DNA from: Falciphora oryzae
Taxonomy: Eukaryota; Ascomycota; Sordariomycetes; Magnaporthales; Magnaporthaceae
NCBI GenBank assembly: GCA_000733355.1
Contig: JNVV01000002.1
Span: 2,035,617-2,099,616 of the forward strand
Length of the DNA: 64,000 nucleotides
Reading direction: 5' to 3'
Both the position numbers and the translations under genes were made by a program. This document shows, in pieces, positions 23,460 to 35,557 of this stretch. The notes beneath the pieces were generated by a model, which was given only the letters and a program-made list of their open reading frames with translations, did not search any database and was not told where the DNA came from. The stretch's first letter is position 1. Each line of letters begins with the position of its first letter.

Positions 23460-23944
23460 ATGGGAAATGTACGCCAACCGCCCCAACAAGCATAGGCTTG
23501 CCCGCCACCAACGCACGATGCCCGTCGCATCCGCTCATCGCACTGACATCGATCTTGCTTTAGGGAAACCGAGCACAGCAGAAGCGCGAGCGCAACGCCA
23601 AGGACCAGAAGGGCGTTCAGAAGTCCCAGCTCAAGATTGTACGTGAAACATCTCCGCCCTGCTAGCGCCGGCTACAACGTCACCGCGACGGCTCACTAAC
23701 AACACGGCTTTTTCATGAACAGAATGAGCAGGCAAAGAACATTCAGTGCGAGGTCTGCAAGGCCACCTTCCTGAGCACCACTCGGGAACCTCAGTATGTT
23801 GCCACCAGCGACTATAGCCTATTCTCGTGCCACTCGACTATATGCTGACAAGCGGAACCTATCAACCCCTATAGACTCCTCCTCCACTCGGACAACAAGC
23901 ACAGCAAGACTGTGGCCGAGTGCTTCCCGACCTACGGCAAATAA
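23460..23944 (+). CDS. Small C2H2 zinc-binding protein (ZNF706 / At2g23090-like)
   Basis: Four exons: 23460-23468, 23564-23638, 23723-23793 and 23875-23944, giving 74 aa. Exon 1 is only nine nt (ATG GGA AAT). Donors are GTACGC, GTACGT and GTATGT; acceptors are TTAG, ACAG and ATAG. The protein starts MGNGNRAQQKRERNAKDQ, a basic helix typical of the 4F5/SERF-like N-terminus. A single zinc finger follows: C37, C40, H56 and H61 (CEVCKATFLS..HSDNKH). It ends VAECFPTYGK. The family occurs from fungi to plants and mammals, is abundant in ribosome or RNA fractions in some studies, and has no firm biochemical role. Three introns in 225 coding nt is unusually dense for this window. Confidence 0.9.
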
Positions 23945-24491
23945 GCGGGCAATGCCACGAAGTCTCGACGACAACGACTTATGTTTTTTTTCCCCCCATC
24001 CTAGAGCGATTAGCGGCGGCGACAGGAGCAGTTATCTGGAGCATCTGAGGAGGGCGCATCTGGCTCTTTGCAAATCGGAGTTCAACTGATGTTTCTCACC
24101 TTTGTTGCGGCTCCCCGGTATCCCATTTTCTGGCCACTTTGTTCTGGGAACCGATGCAGTCTCGGCCGAACTGAACCGACACGAACCCCCGCCGGCCAAA
24201 GGCCACGACTCAGACGTCAACGTGGAAGCAGATCCATGTTAGTCAACGTCCATGGATCACGCGGGGACAGGCTACGCGAGGCTGACTTGTAGATCCGAGC
24301 GAAAGGGGAAAATAAAACTGGTGCTACGATACAACAAGTGCTATAGTCCCACCTAGCCTTCCGATGTGTTGTCCTATCACGTTCAGTCTACCACGCAGTG
24401 TCTAGATGGCATCTTGCTGCAACCAGGGATTGCATCGAAGGCGATAAACGCGATCCCCCTTTCACGTTTGTGGTGGCGGGCGGATCCAGGC
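23945..24491. other. Convergent 3' spacer
   Basis: It separates the stop of the small zinc-finger gene (plus) from the stop of the oxygenase gene (minus). Only UTR-like sequence is seen. Confidence 0.6.
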
Positions 24492-25766
24492 TCAATGCGC
24501 CTCGACAGTCTTGCCCGCGCCCCCGCTAGTGGTTCTGAGAGCTTCTGCTCCAGGCGCTGTGCTGGTAGAAGCTCCATGGTTCTTGCTCAACCGCTGCTCC
24601 TCCCGAATGCTCGCCAGTATCTCCGGGTACCACCTCTCCCCGACGTCCGGGTGGCTCTTGACCCGGTTCCGCAACGTCGCCTCGCCCAGGGTGCGCGCGG
24701 CCCCGCCGGTCCGGAAGGTGAACTCGACGTCGTCGAGGCGGCCGACGCCGTTCTCGGCCAGCACGCGGGCCCGCTGCGCGCGCACGTCGTCGGGGACCCT
24801 GCCGACCCCGACCGTCTCGAGCTCCTCGAATTCGGTGTCGAGCCGGACCCCTTGGAAGAATGGGATGGAGAAGCGGGCGCCCTGGCCCGCGGCGGGTGAC
24901 AGCACCCGGTGCGTCGTCGATGCGCACACGCCGCCCGTCAGCGCCTCGAGCCCCTGCCCGATGGCCACGACCAGGGTGCCCGGCAAGGGCGGGCAGTCGA
25001 CCCAGTCCCCGCGCAGGTTCTGCACCTGCAGCCCCCGGTGCGGCGACGCCTGCAGCAGGTAGCTCGTGTACATGCTGTCCTTGTGCGGCCCCACCCCCTG
25101 GCGGGACGGCCCGGCGCCGTCGAGCTCGCCTACGTCTGGGTACTTGACGACCTTGAGCTTGTGCTGCTGGTCCGCGACGGCGCGCTCAAAGTAGCGGTCG
25201 AACGCGGTCGCGGGCAGCCCGATGGCCTCGGCGACGAGCGACGTGAAGCGCATCGACACGGCGCCCATGCGCGCCATGTACTCGGTGAAGGCCGGCCGGA
25301 AGCGCGGCAGCAGCGCCGGGGACGGCCACTGGTTGGGCGCCAGCAGGTTGTAGTAGGCCGGCTGGTCCGGCGTCGGCACCGCGTGCTCGGTCGACAGGTC
25401 GATCTGCTCCCGGTGGTCGACCGCCCCGGCCGTGATCTCGGCCGAGAGCTGCGAGTAGCCCAGGAACGACGGGGCGTTTTTCATCTCGATCTTGAGCCTG
25501 TTTTTTTTTGTCAGGTCAGAACCATAAATAGGTCCCCCCAGGGGAGATGTTTCTGTTAGCCCTTACTTTTCCTCCATGGGAATATCAAAGAAGGCTTTTC
25601 CCTCCTTGATCACCTCGGCGAACAAGTCGTCCGGGATCCCGACGTTCTTCAGGTACAGGAATCCCACTTCCATCAGTGCGCTGCGGAGCTCCGCCAGGAA
25701 CGCTGGCTTTGTTTCGGCGTTGTCTGCCTGGCTCAGGTCCAGGATCGGGATCGAGGTGAACGACAT
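24492..25766 (-). CDS. 2OG-Fe(II) dioxygenase, isopenicillin-N-synthase-like fold
   Basis: Exons 25567-25766 and 24492-25497; the 69-nt intron has donor GTAAGG and acceptor ACAG. The protein is 401 aa. The N-terminal DIOX_N part starts SFTSIPILDLSQ and contains VGFLYLKNVGIP. The double-stranded beta-helix core carries the iron ligands H205 and D207 (GPHKDSMYTSYLL) and H263 (STTHRVLSP). R275 and S277 (RFSIPFF) would bind 2-oxoglutarate. These are the hallmarks of a working enzyme. The last 50 residues (EEQRLSKNHGAST onward) are an extra disordered tail. Substrate unknown: family members act in secondary metabolism, hormone and flavonoid-like oxidation, or nucleobase use. No biosynthetic backbone gene is nearby, so a stand-alone role is likelier. 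Same strand as UTP17, which ends 0.7 kb upstream. Confidence 0.9.
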
Positions 25767-26498
25767 TTTGTCTTTTCTTTTGTCGTCGGTTTATAGCCCC
25801 TGGCTTGAAATGACCCTTCGTTCTCCCAAATACCTAAAAACCATACGGTGACTCTTCTTTCTGTCGAGACAAGGGTGGTATTCACGGTATAGGCTAGCTG
25901 GTGGCCTACGGCAATCGACACCTAGGGGCAGCCGCCCGCTGAGTAAGAGACAAACCGCTCTCGGAGCCGGCTTGTCAGGGCAGACGTCGGGTCGCGACTC
26001 CTAATATGTGAGAATAGCAATCATAACCTCTCTCGAGATGAATGTGATACCGATCCAGTCTCTCTTATTCACGCGGGTTTGAAAGGTCAATGAATCAACT
26101 ATCCGAGGTATCTTGAATAAAACAAAAGAGAAAGAAGCTCAAATGGCGCAAACATAGGCCAGAACAGATTCGTCATAACAAAACCCCAAAGCACCCCGTT
26201 TTTCAGACATTGCGCAATCGTTCAACACCCAATGCCATGCAGCATTTTTTTTTGTTGCCCCACAGTTTTACAGCATGCCGTTGATGCGCCTTAGCAACGG
26301 CATGTATCGCCGGGATCGGAAGCTAATCCACACGAGACTGGCTGCCTCGGTTTAAGATTCCGACCATATCCCGACACTGGATGGTTGGGGCGCATCCAGC
26401 CACAGCATCCGCGGCTAACATCGCCAGCCCAGTCAGCCGATCATTATGGCTTCCGGCGACACAGCAGAGTGTATTTCGCAGCCTCGGCCTGCAGGCTA
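25767..26498. other. Spacer between the oxygenase promoter and UTP17 3' end
   Basis: A 0.7-kb tandem-gene spacer. It is A/T-richer than its surroundings and has short A and T runs. Nothing else seen. Confidence 0.6.
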
Positions 26499-29400
26499 TC
26501 AAGCAGCCGAGCTGGCCAGCGACTTGCCTGATATGAGCCCCGTAACTTGGTAGAAAAGGTCCTCGATCGGCGGCAGTGCAAACGCCGGCGCCGCGTCGAA
26601 GATATGTGACAGCTTCTCCGGCGCGATGATGGCGCCGTAGGAGTCCAAGTCCTCGTCGTCTGCGTCCTCGTCCATCGCATCGCCCCCGACGTTGAGTAGC
26701 AGACCGTTGGCCTGGTCGTTCTCGTCGTCGTCGTTCTGGTCCAGAGCCATCATATCTGCGCCGCTGTCTTCCGCAGACGTCCCGTCCAGGCGCAAGTCCG
26801 ACAGCGGTAGCGCCAGTGGGTTAGTGGCAGTGCCTTGAATGATGGCCGAGACCTGCGCGGCCGAGTCAATGGCCACAAAGCTGGACGATCCGGGCATGGG
26901 AAGGAGGGAGGTGATGAGGTGATGCATCGATTGGATCAGGAGCGGTTGGTCAGAGTTGGGCGAAAACACGGCCAGCTCCGACTTGACACTCTTGTCGAAT
27001 TTTGGCGCCGCGTCTGGGTCTGGGAATACGGGGACCGAGATCGCGAAGGTGAGGGAGATCTCGTCGACAGCGAGCTGCGCCAGCTGCAGGGCGGCAGGGG
27101 AGGAAGAGGGCACCTCGAAGGACAGGCCATACCGCACCCTGTCCTCAACCACGTCGTACACCACAAGGTTGCCGCCAGCCAGAATGATGACGGCAGCACC
27201 CAGAACTCGCAGACTACGAACCTCGCCGTCTATTAGCTGATGAAGTCGCGTCCGAATCTCACCCGAGGACGCGTCAATGATGTAGAGCACCATATCGTCG
27301 GGTAGGCCATACGCCACAAAGAGCGTGGAACCATCACCAGAAAACGCCAGGGCCCCTGTAGGCCGGGCAGAGGTAGGAGCCGGGCTCAGAGACTCCCCAT
27401 CCATCTCGATCCTCGAGCTCGACGCCAGAGGGATGGCCTGAACACATGACCAGCCTTCTACGACGTCGGTGGTAGCGGCGTCGCTGCTTACGGCCAGAGC
27501 CGCTTTTGAGGCGGCAGGGGTCATGCTAGACTGCTGGATGTGAGGCGCCCAGAGTCGCACGCAGCCGTCTGCCCCAACAGTGCCGAAGAGGGTCGACTTG
27601 GGACTCGAGGCAAGATCTAGGATTGACTCGGGCCGCACCGCTGTAGAGTGGGCCTCGTCTATCCTCGACACCAGATCCAGCTGCTGTTCGCCGACCTTCC
27701 AGAACTTTAGATGCACCTCCTTCCTCTCGCGGCAGAGAAGCTCGGCCGCGCGCGCGTCCTCAACAAGACTCTCCACATCTCGTGCGGGGGGTTGCCACTC
27801 GTCGACCGAAGCAAGCCAGTCACCGCCACGCGAGAAGGAGATGTGCGAGACCCAGGGCTCCGTGACTGGGAATCCCTTGGGGGTGAGGCCGCCCTCGGTA
27901 GGGTTGGTGCGGGCGAGGGGTTGCTTGGCGAGGCTCTGGAACGAGGAGATATCGAAGGTCTGGAGTAGCGAGGCTGAGGGAATCGCCCCGGTTGCGCTGG
28001 CCATCTGGCCATTGCCGACGCAGAGATACAGGCGCGACGTCGCGGCCGGGTTAGCGGCAGCGGTAAGCGGGCGTGATATTTCGTCGACTGGAGTCCAAAC
28101 CCGGTTCACCGAAGTGTCCTTCCACCGGCTCTGGCCCAGGACGAGAGACTGGATTCCTGAGACATAGGCTGTAGGCTTCATCTCCGACGTAGACAGAACC
28201 ATTGCCGAATTGTCGTCAAGAGTGAGAGCATACGACGAGCCCTTAGGGGAAACCACGATGCTTTCTATGACACCAGAAAGATGCGGCAGGAACTCCGTCT
28301 TGCCGGTGTCTACCTGCCATAGAACCAGTGTGTTCTCGGTACCACCGGACACAAGGTATTCGCCTGAGAGATAGAAGCAAGCCAAGGTCAGTATCGTGCG
28401 AATGATGACAAAGTCTGCGAGTGGTGCTTGTTGAAGAAGGCGTTTGCTCACCATCAACAGACCACTTTACACTGTGGACGGCTCGAGGATGCCAGTGGTA
28501 CTTCCGGGGCTGCACCCTTTCCCTGGAGCCGTTCCCAGCGCCCGCAAGCGCGGCCAGGATATTGCCGTACACGTAGATGGCGCCGCGGGCGCAGCCGGCA
28601 GCAACATCGAGAGCCGGCAATCCGACTGCCGCCCCCGAGGCGTGCTTCGCCTTCTTGCCCGAAGATACACTTCTCGCAGCCACCCTGGCGTCCAGAGAGC
28701 ACACAATATCCGGAGCCTCGAAAGAGTAGAGCTCGCAGTCGAGGTTCTCGACGGTCCATGCGCCCTGTTTCTTGCCGCCGTCCTTCAGGGATGCGATGAC
28801 AACATCCCGGGCGGCAGAACCAAGCACAACACTGCCTTCGGCAGCGGTCCTCAGAATCCGCAGCTTACCGGGCAGACTGCCGAGACTCCGAGGAGAAGGT
28901 TTGGTATCTGGATCCGCCGCGTATGCCACCAGCTCAAACTGAGCCTTGGAGCCTGGCTCGCAGGTCAACAACAGCTCCTTGCCCCCTACCTTGGCAGCCG
29001 CCAGGGTCGAGATTCGGCCTTGGGTAGCTACGAAAAGCTGGCGGTCGCCTGTCGTCCAGTCGACCCTCCATATCCTCTGCTTCGAGTCGGCAACCCAGAC
29101 GGCGCTGGGATCGGTTAGGGATGCCACCGTGGCGGCGATGTGCGGGGTTTGCGCGGGCTTCGCGTCCGGTTTGCGACTGCGCTGGGGGAGCTGAATCCTG
29201 CGGACGAGGAGCGAGTCTTGAGTCGAGTAGACCTGGATTGAGGTCTCGTAGGTGATAATTATGTGTCTGGAGGTGAAGGGGTAAGCAGCTGCCCTGAAAC
29301 TAAAAAGAGACCGCCACCCTAGTCCAGCCCAAGCTGGTCATCCGGCGTCTCGCTAGATCCATGACATACTTTTCGTCGCTGGTGAAGATGGGTTCGACGT

Positions 29401-29728
29401 CCGCATGGACCCGACCGCCCATGGGCTCGGCAACCCTCCATGTCGCTGTCGAGGAAGAGACAAGGGCAGTCTCCTCGACATTGCCATCGTCCTCGTCGTC
29501 CGCGCGCACCACCGTGATGGCCCTGCTCTGGCTGTGATCCGGGGACCCGGCGAGCTCGGCAGCAGGTCCATCCTGCACTTTGGCGACAGTACCGGATTTG
29601 GGCTTTGACCGGTGACGCTTGGAGAGTTTCTGTCCGCCATTCTCCTGCCTCCCCCGCTTCCGCTTCTTTGCGGCGAGCTGCCGCTGCCCGTCGGATGGCA
29701 TTGCGCCCAGTTCGTCGGCCGAGCTCAT
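26499..29728 (-). CDS. utp17: UTP17/NAN1-like WD40 protein of the t-UTP complex
   Basis: Exons 29370-29728, 28452-29266 and 26499-28363. Introns are 103 and 88 nt, with donors GTATGT and GTGAGC and acceptors CCAG and TCAG. The first acceptor has an alternative 15 nt upstream that keeps frame; I chose the one giving FTSDEKHIIITYETS-IQVYS. The protein is 1012 aa. A basic nuclear-signal region lies at about 20-45 (KKRKRGRQ..SKRHRSKPK). Two beta-propellers follow, with recognisable WD repeats such as HPRAVHSVKWSVDGEYLVSGG, TENTLVLWQVDTGK and VGADGCVRLWAP. The C-terminus has an acidic patch and a conserved helical tail. The family (yeast Utp17/Nan1, human WDR75) is part of the UTP-A complex, which binds nascent pre-rRNA in the nucleolus and supports rDNA transcription. 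It shares a 464-bp divergent promoter with RPB10. Confidence 0.9.
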
Positions 29729-30192
29729 AGCTGGGCCAGACGTGGTGGGCGGCAGTTGAATGCCAGTTTCGAGAAGTTCGGTCGACCGTAATCGGGGCGC
29801 CGTATCCGGTGACGCTGCGCAGTATTTCAATGGCACACGCTTGCTCGACTGGCGACAGCGAAATTGTTGGCTTTCTGGTTCGCACCATCGCAGACTCAAG
29901 AAATTTTTGGAAGGGTCCCGACAGAACGGAGCGCCGATAGAGCGATAAGATACCGATAAGCACAAAGGTGGGGTCGGCCGATCGTTGAGCCGAGCCGCCA
30001 AAAATAATTATTCTACAGAGGCGCGCCGCCACTGGCCGGTCGCGTCAAGAATCGCATTCCGCCAAATCCGGATCTGGGCTGAAGGCGACAGCGAGACGGC
30101 GAGGAACACGCATAACCGAGGAAAGCGCTGCAGTCATCAAGGATACACACATAGGGTCTTGTTGCATTGCGCCGTAGGCACACCACAGCAAA
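29729..30192. promoter_or_regulatory. Shared divergent promoter, UTP17 / RPB10
   Basis: Only 464 bp separate the ATG codons of two divergent genes that both serve ribosome production. I see no clear TATA box. The interval is the best candidate in this window for a coordinating ribosome-biogenesis promoter. Confidence 0.6.
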
Positions 30193-30560
30193 ATGATTAT
30201 CCCGGTTCGCTGCTTCTCTTGTGGCAAGGCAAGTCTCACGATCCTGGAGGCCAGCCGCGGAACCACAAGCCATCAGCCGCTAACGCCAGCATGTCGAGCA
30301 GGTCACTGGCGACCTGTGGGAGCGCTACCTGAAGCTCCTCGACGAAGGCATCGACGATGGGTCAGTTCTCCGACTTTGGTAGCTTCCACTCCCGTGTTAG
30401 TGCGGGCCGTGCTAACCCGCGATGCTTCTCTGACGCCTGCAGCCCGGCAATGGACGCACTTGGTCTGCAGCGGTACTGCTGCCGTCGCATGGTCATGACG
30501 CACGTCGACCTCATCGAGAAGCTTCTCAAGTATGGATACCTCAACCCCATTGCTTCGTGA
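30193..30560 (+). CDS. rpb10: RNA polymerase I/II/III subunit ABC10-beta (RPB10)
   Basis: Exons 30193-30228, 30302-30360 and 30443-30560, giving 70 aa, exactly the yeast length. Intron 1 (73 nt) starts with GCAAGT, a GC-AG intron matching the consensus AAG|GCAAGT; intron 2 (82 nt) has donor GTCAGT. The protein starts [12 protein letters not shown] and has the four zinc ligands C7, C10, C44 and C45 (CFSC and YCCRRM), followed by [12 protein letters not shown]. It is an essential structural subunit shared by all three nuclear RNA polymerases, near the Rpb3/Rpb11 assembly platform. Reading through intron 1 without splicing replaces the conserved [14 protein letters not shown] segment, so splicing at GC is needed. 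Confidence 0.97.
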
Positions 30561-33500
30561 TACAAGTGTCCGATCCGCCATACGGGGCTGGCTGCTTGGA
30601 AATTTGGGTCGCGAATACTAACCAGACGGACGCAACGCTCTCAGGTACTCGACCGAGGGACGACAGGAGAAGAAGATCAACCTTGCGCACACTCAGTGAT
30701 GGATATACCACTTATTCTCGGGCGCACCCAACTTTACGACACCAGGAGGATTCAACTGATTTCCGAAAGCCAATACCGGGTCGTTCGCCGTCTCTTTCCT
30801 CTTTCTCTTTCTATATCCCTTCGCAACCGGCGAAGACATCAGGCGCGGCGTTTTTAGGAGTGGGGAATTGGTTATACAAAATGACGATAAACGTACATAA
30901 GCTTCCGCAGAATATGAAATCAGTTGGCAACGCGAGAGTGGAGGATATCTTTGTTTGGTATTGGTTGGGCATACTTGTGTCTACGAGAGGTCACCGTGGG
31001 CATGATCTGCGCGAATATGTTGGTCATGCATATGCCAGGTCATCAACGTGGATGTCATTGCAGCCTGTTGGCATGCTGTCCAGAGCTGGTGGCCTGTCGC
31101 GCCTACGGGGAAAACACCGCCGCGCTGCTACCTTCAGGGATTTGTTGGCTTGGCGCTCCAACATGCCCAATACGCACGTACAGGCATGATCATGTGAGTG
31201 GATGGGGGGTTGTATGAGTGCCTGAACTGCTCGTCGAGCCCATGCCCTCGTTGGGGCCTGGAAAGTTGTGACCCAACTGACTTGACACTTAACTACTGAG
31301 CCCCTGTGCGAGAAACTCGGCCAACAGTCCTGGTTTCCGAGACTAGCACAAAGGTGGGATAGATAGCGTGAAGACGAAGGAAGAAAATGCTCCATCGTAA
31401 GTGCGGTGTGCAGACGTTGGAAGGTGGTTGTAATGTCTCATTATCGTCAGGGGCGGGCCTGGCCCCGAAAGGTGTGGACGATCCTCCTCTGTTGGGCTGC
31501 CACGTCGGGGGTGGGGAGGGGATATCATCCATATCGTGGACCATGAGAGGACGATCAGAACATGGTCGGCGATAGGGGCGCTTGCATCGAACGAGTTACT
31601 TCGCTACCGGCACCCCGGGTTCGGACTATGGAGAGCGGTGAAGCTGCCCAACCCGAACGGGGGAGCAAATAGCAGCGTGCAGGCCCCAGATCGATTCATG
31701 GCCCGTTGGCGCACCTTGTTGGTTGAACGATGCATGCATTGAACTTGTGTTGCGGTGCGTGGTGGTGGAGGTCGACAACGACCCGCGTCTGCAATCGCGG
31801 CTAATCGTTGGTCTCTTTCCCGAAAAGGGGCCGCAAAACAAGCGCCGGGATTCACTGGCGCACCCCCAGCAGTAACCTGGCGAGCATGACAGCCAGAATG
31901 CGCCGGAGCCAGGAACTGCACGTTGCGCTACATTAGACGTAGCCGGTGCAGACACAAGCATGGAAGCGGTTGGTTGGGTTTAGCGACAGCAGAGAGCTCC
32001 TCACTCGGCAAAGATGGGGATGTGCATTTCCGATCCGAGGTGGGATACGCGGCAGACGAGAACAATATGAGGGGCGACGGACACGTATCCGCTCCCTCCG
32101 GAAGGGTGGGCAACGTGGTAGAGAGGGTTGGAAGTCACCTCTCGGGGAGGATGAGAAGGCAGGACGCTATCGAGTCCTCCAGACTCTCGAGTTTTAGTTA
32201 CGGTTGTGATAGCGAATCCTCTCCCTCCCCGCCCCTCACCTCTTGGGACGAGTGTGCGGGGAACTGGGTAAGGATCGACAAGAGCAGGGCAGGGCAGGAC
32301 GTCCAGGCCCGCAGGCCCGAGCTCTCTAGGGCTGAGCCTCGCAGTCCAGAACGGGCCTGGCCAGCTGAAGGGTTTGAAGGCGGACAGCGAGTTCAAGCAG
32401 AAGATAACGTAAGGATGACATGAAAGAGCGGACGGCTTGCAATCCTTCGTTCACGGTGATGCTGAGGCGCACCTTGCAAACCAGCGCGTGATACAAACAC
32501 GGTCGAGCTAGCAAGGCCGAAGCCGCAAAAAAAGCGAGGGGTCGGTCGGGACAGGGGACAAGCCTCCGGTAGATCAGAGCAGGGCGCCTGTTGGTTTGTG
32601 TGCTCCCCCAGTGGGAGGCAGTTCCGTTGTCTGGCGCGGCCCCGTGGCCCGTGGGTCACATTTGGGGAGGGGTCCATGTTAGCGAAGCCACGGTGACCCA
32701 GAGCGCCGGTAACGCATTCGTGGCTGCCCAGCCTGAAGCCGCCGGGCCAGGGGGGGCTGGTCTCTGGCTGAAGTTTGTCTCGATGTGACGAGGGATGTGA
32801 TTAGCCTGCATGGGAGTCACGGATCCTTTGGAGATGCTGCTTGCCGTCATACAGTTTGGTTCGTCCCAACTCTTCTTCCTTGCCTTTTGGCAGACAAGAC
32901 ACCCATATTATTCTTCCCATGAGGGCTGCTTGATCACGACACTATTTCTGGGCATTGCCCGAGACCCACGGCACAGGACGGGGACAGGGGCCAGGGGTGT
33001 CCTCTGAGAGATTGCTTCCTTACGCCTCTCTTGGCCGCTTGCTTGCCTCCTGTCCTCCCCCTTGTGGTTCCCTGCGCCCATCAACTTGATCGACCTTCTC
33101 TGTCGATTCCTCTGGGCTCTTTCTGGAACAATAGACGAAATTGCTGACCGAGAGTTAGCCGTCAGAGTGCGAGGACGCGCTAAGCAGCTGCAGGGATTTA
33201 GCCCTACCTGAGCTTGTGCACAAATGGCAGACTGACAACGATGAGTCTGCCAGGAGCTGGATGGAGGCGTCGAGTCTTCGATGCGTGGATGCAAGCCGCG
33301 CCGGGTGAAGCAGTCAGGCCGGCAAGGAGGCAGTTGGCCTGCAGCGCAAGGAACTTCCCAAACGGGATGCCGAGTACTGCTGATCCGTGTCTATATCTGC
33401 ACAGGTTATGTTATGAGCTTGGGGCTTACCTGCATAATGGGACCTGTGAAGGAGCGTGTTTGTGGAGGGAGGGTGTCGCTGCTCCCGAGTGGGTGGGTGG

Positions 33501-35557
33501 TGATGACGGGCGGCTGGAATGAGCGTGCGGGCGGGACCGCCAAACAACGCCCGACGCTCTACCACACTCTCTTGTCAAACCCTGTGGGCGAGCTCGCAAG
33601 AGAGACCAGTCATGGGCAGGACAGCCAGCCTGCCCGCTTGCAACTGTCACCGATATGCATTTGATCCCACGAGGCGTTGTCGATCCGCGCACACTTTTGC
33701 CAGGCATTTTCTATTATCAATTACGTCCTCAACACGACGCGATCTGCTTCGAATAAAACAAACACACAAAAACAAACAACAGAAGCAACAACATCGACTT
33801 GCTTCCTGACCCTTGCGGCCATGCCATGCGGCGCCCCGACAGGATGGGAGAGTGGACAAACGCCGACTCCATCACGCTCCTCAAGCGCCGATTGGCCTGC
33901 GACGGCTTTTTGCGGCATCGGACAAGGGTCCTGTAGCCGGCGCCCCTGGTTGGATGGCTCGAGGCCGATGCCCCCCTCCCAAGACACATTTTAAGCGCCG
34001 ACGCCTGTCGCCCTTCATGCAGGCCATCAGTAGACGGTCCCCTCCAGACGGGCCAACGGCGCCCTTTGACTGGCCGGCGTCCTCGCCGGGGTGGCACCGC
34101 CCAGGTGGACGCTGCAAGACGCACGAGTTGCTGCAGGGTGATGGACGCCTGGGTGGGAGTGGCTGCCTGCCCTCCCGGCGAGCACGCTCCCTTCACGTTC
34201 GTCCATGAACGAGGGCCCTGTGCTGTGGGGCCGCTATGCTGGCCGTGGTTGGCCGTGGCTGTCCTCTCACAGGCCGGCACTCGCGCCTCGACGCACGATT
34301 CGACTGCTCGCTGCTGCTTCTGAAGGGCAGCTCGATGCCGGCTCTCAGTGGATCAGACAGACGGACAGCTTCGTCCCTGTCCTGGAGCTCCCCCCGTCGA
34401 TAGTTTTCATCCTTCCCGACGGCGGCCTTTTGCGCGGCCGTCTCCTCTTGGCAGCCGCCGCTAGCCTCGAGCTCCCGAGACGGGAGATTCAACGGATCCA
34501 TCGTTCTCGGTCAATATTCGCAAGCCCTGTGGCACGAAGCACATCGACGCCACCTGCTTGCTTGTTCGGTGCTTGAGCCTCTCTCGGTAGGGAGTGCAAC
34601 AAGATTCGGACATCCTTGATTTGGGACACAGGGCAGTTCAAGCCAGGACAGGCACACCAGGCTTCCAAGGCCCCGCTACACATTGCGGATACCTTGCGTT
34701 ACCCTGCGCGTACCGAGTCCTTTGCAGGGGCTGGTGCCCATCATCCGCTTCCCCGCCGCCGGCTGTAGCTCCAAATATCCACGCACCGCGCCAGCAAAAG
34801 CGTGCACACCCACAGGGCGGCGTCACTCAAATAGCACCCGCAAGCCTCTCGGACCAACAGCAACCCAGCAAATCCCAGCTGGCCCTATACCGCCGCGGCG
34901 CGCCTCAAAACCCATCACCCTAGCGCCCCGCCATTCTCTTCCTGGCTCTTCATCACCGTGAATCTCTCCCAATTCTGCTCACCCTTCGTCGGCAGGGGAA
35001 GAGAATCAAGGGAACCAGAGCATCAATCCGCCGTGCGACGAAAAGTGACCATTGTGCGAGCCCGCGGGATCTACCACACGACCAAGTACCAAACACAGTC
35101 CCCTCTGTCGCGCGTTTGGCGTCTAAACTGGTCGCACAGCTAGGATCCCTGTGTCAGCAGCGCTGAGCGGCTGCTTAGCCGACGCGCGCGTTGCTGATTT
35201 TTTTTTTTTTTTTCTGCTGCGACCTTTCTGCTGGCCGTTGTCTTGCGATCGTCCAAACAGCTGGTCAAGATCTTGCCGAGGCCATCGATCTCTCGAACCA
35301 CACACACACAACAGCCTATTCGAGCCGCGTTGTGTCAATCACTCGTCCGCCTCCTTGCCGTCGCCGACCCTTCTCGAGGCCGCGACCAGGGAGAGCTCGC
35401 GCTTCCGCGCAAATCGGACCGCTTACGCGCATTCCACGCCCCAGGCTCGCTGGCTTCCCCAGGGAATCTTGTCTTGTTGTGGTGCTGCGCTGTGCCTAAG
35501 GTACACTGTCGCGACGACGTCGACTAGGCACGCTCCTGTGGCCTGGGCAGCTTAGAC
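30561..35557. other. Gene-poor 5-kb spacer before the CW-repeat gene
   Basis: I found no supportable coding frame. Open frames of up to 210 codons are compositionally odd, overlap each other on both strands and carry no domain. A T(16) run lies at 35198-35213, just upstream of the next gene, in a pyrimidine-rich leader. The region may hold a long 5' UTR, non-coding RNA or regulatory sequence. Confidence 0.55.
35198..35213 (+). repeat. T(16) homopolymer
   Basis: Sixteen T residues about 345 bp upstream of the start of the CW-repeat gene. Poly(dA:dT) tracts of this length exclude nucleosomes in fungal promoters, so this is a plausible promoter element. Confidence 0.85.
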
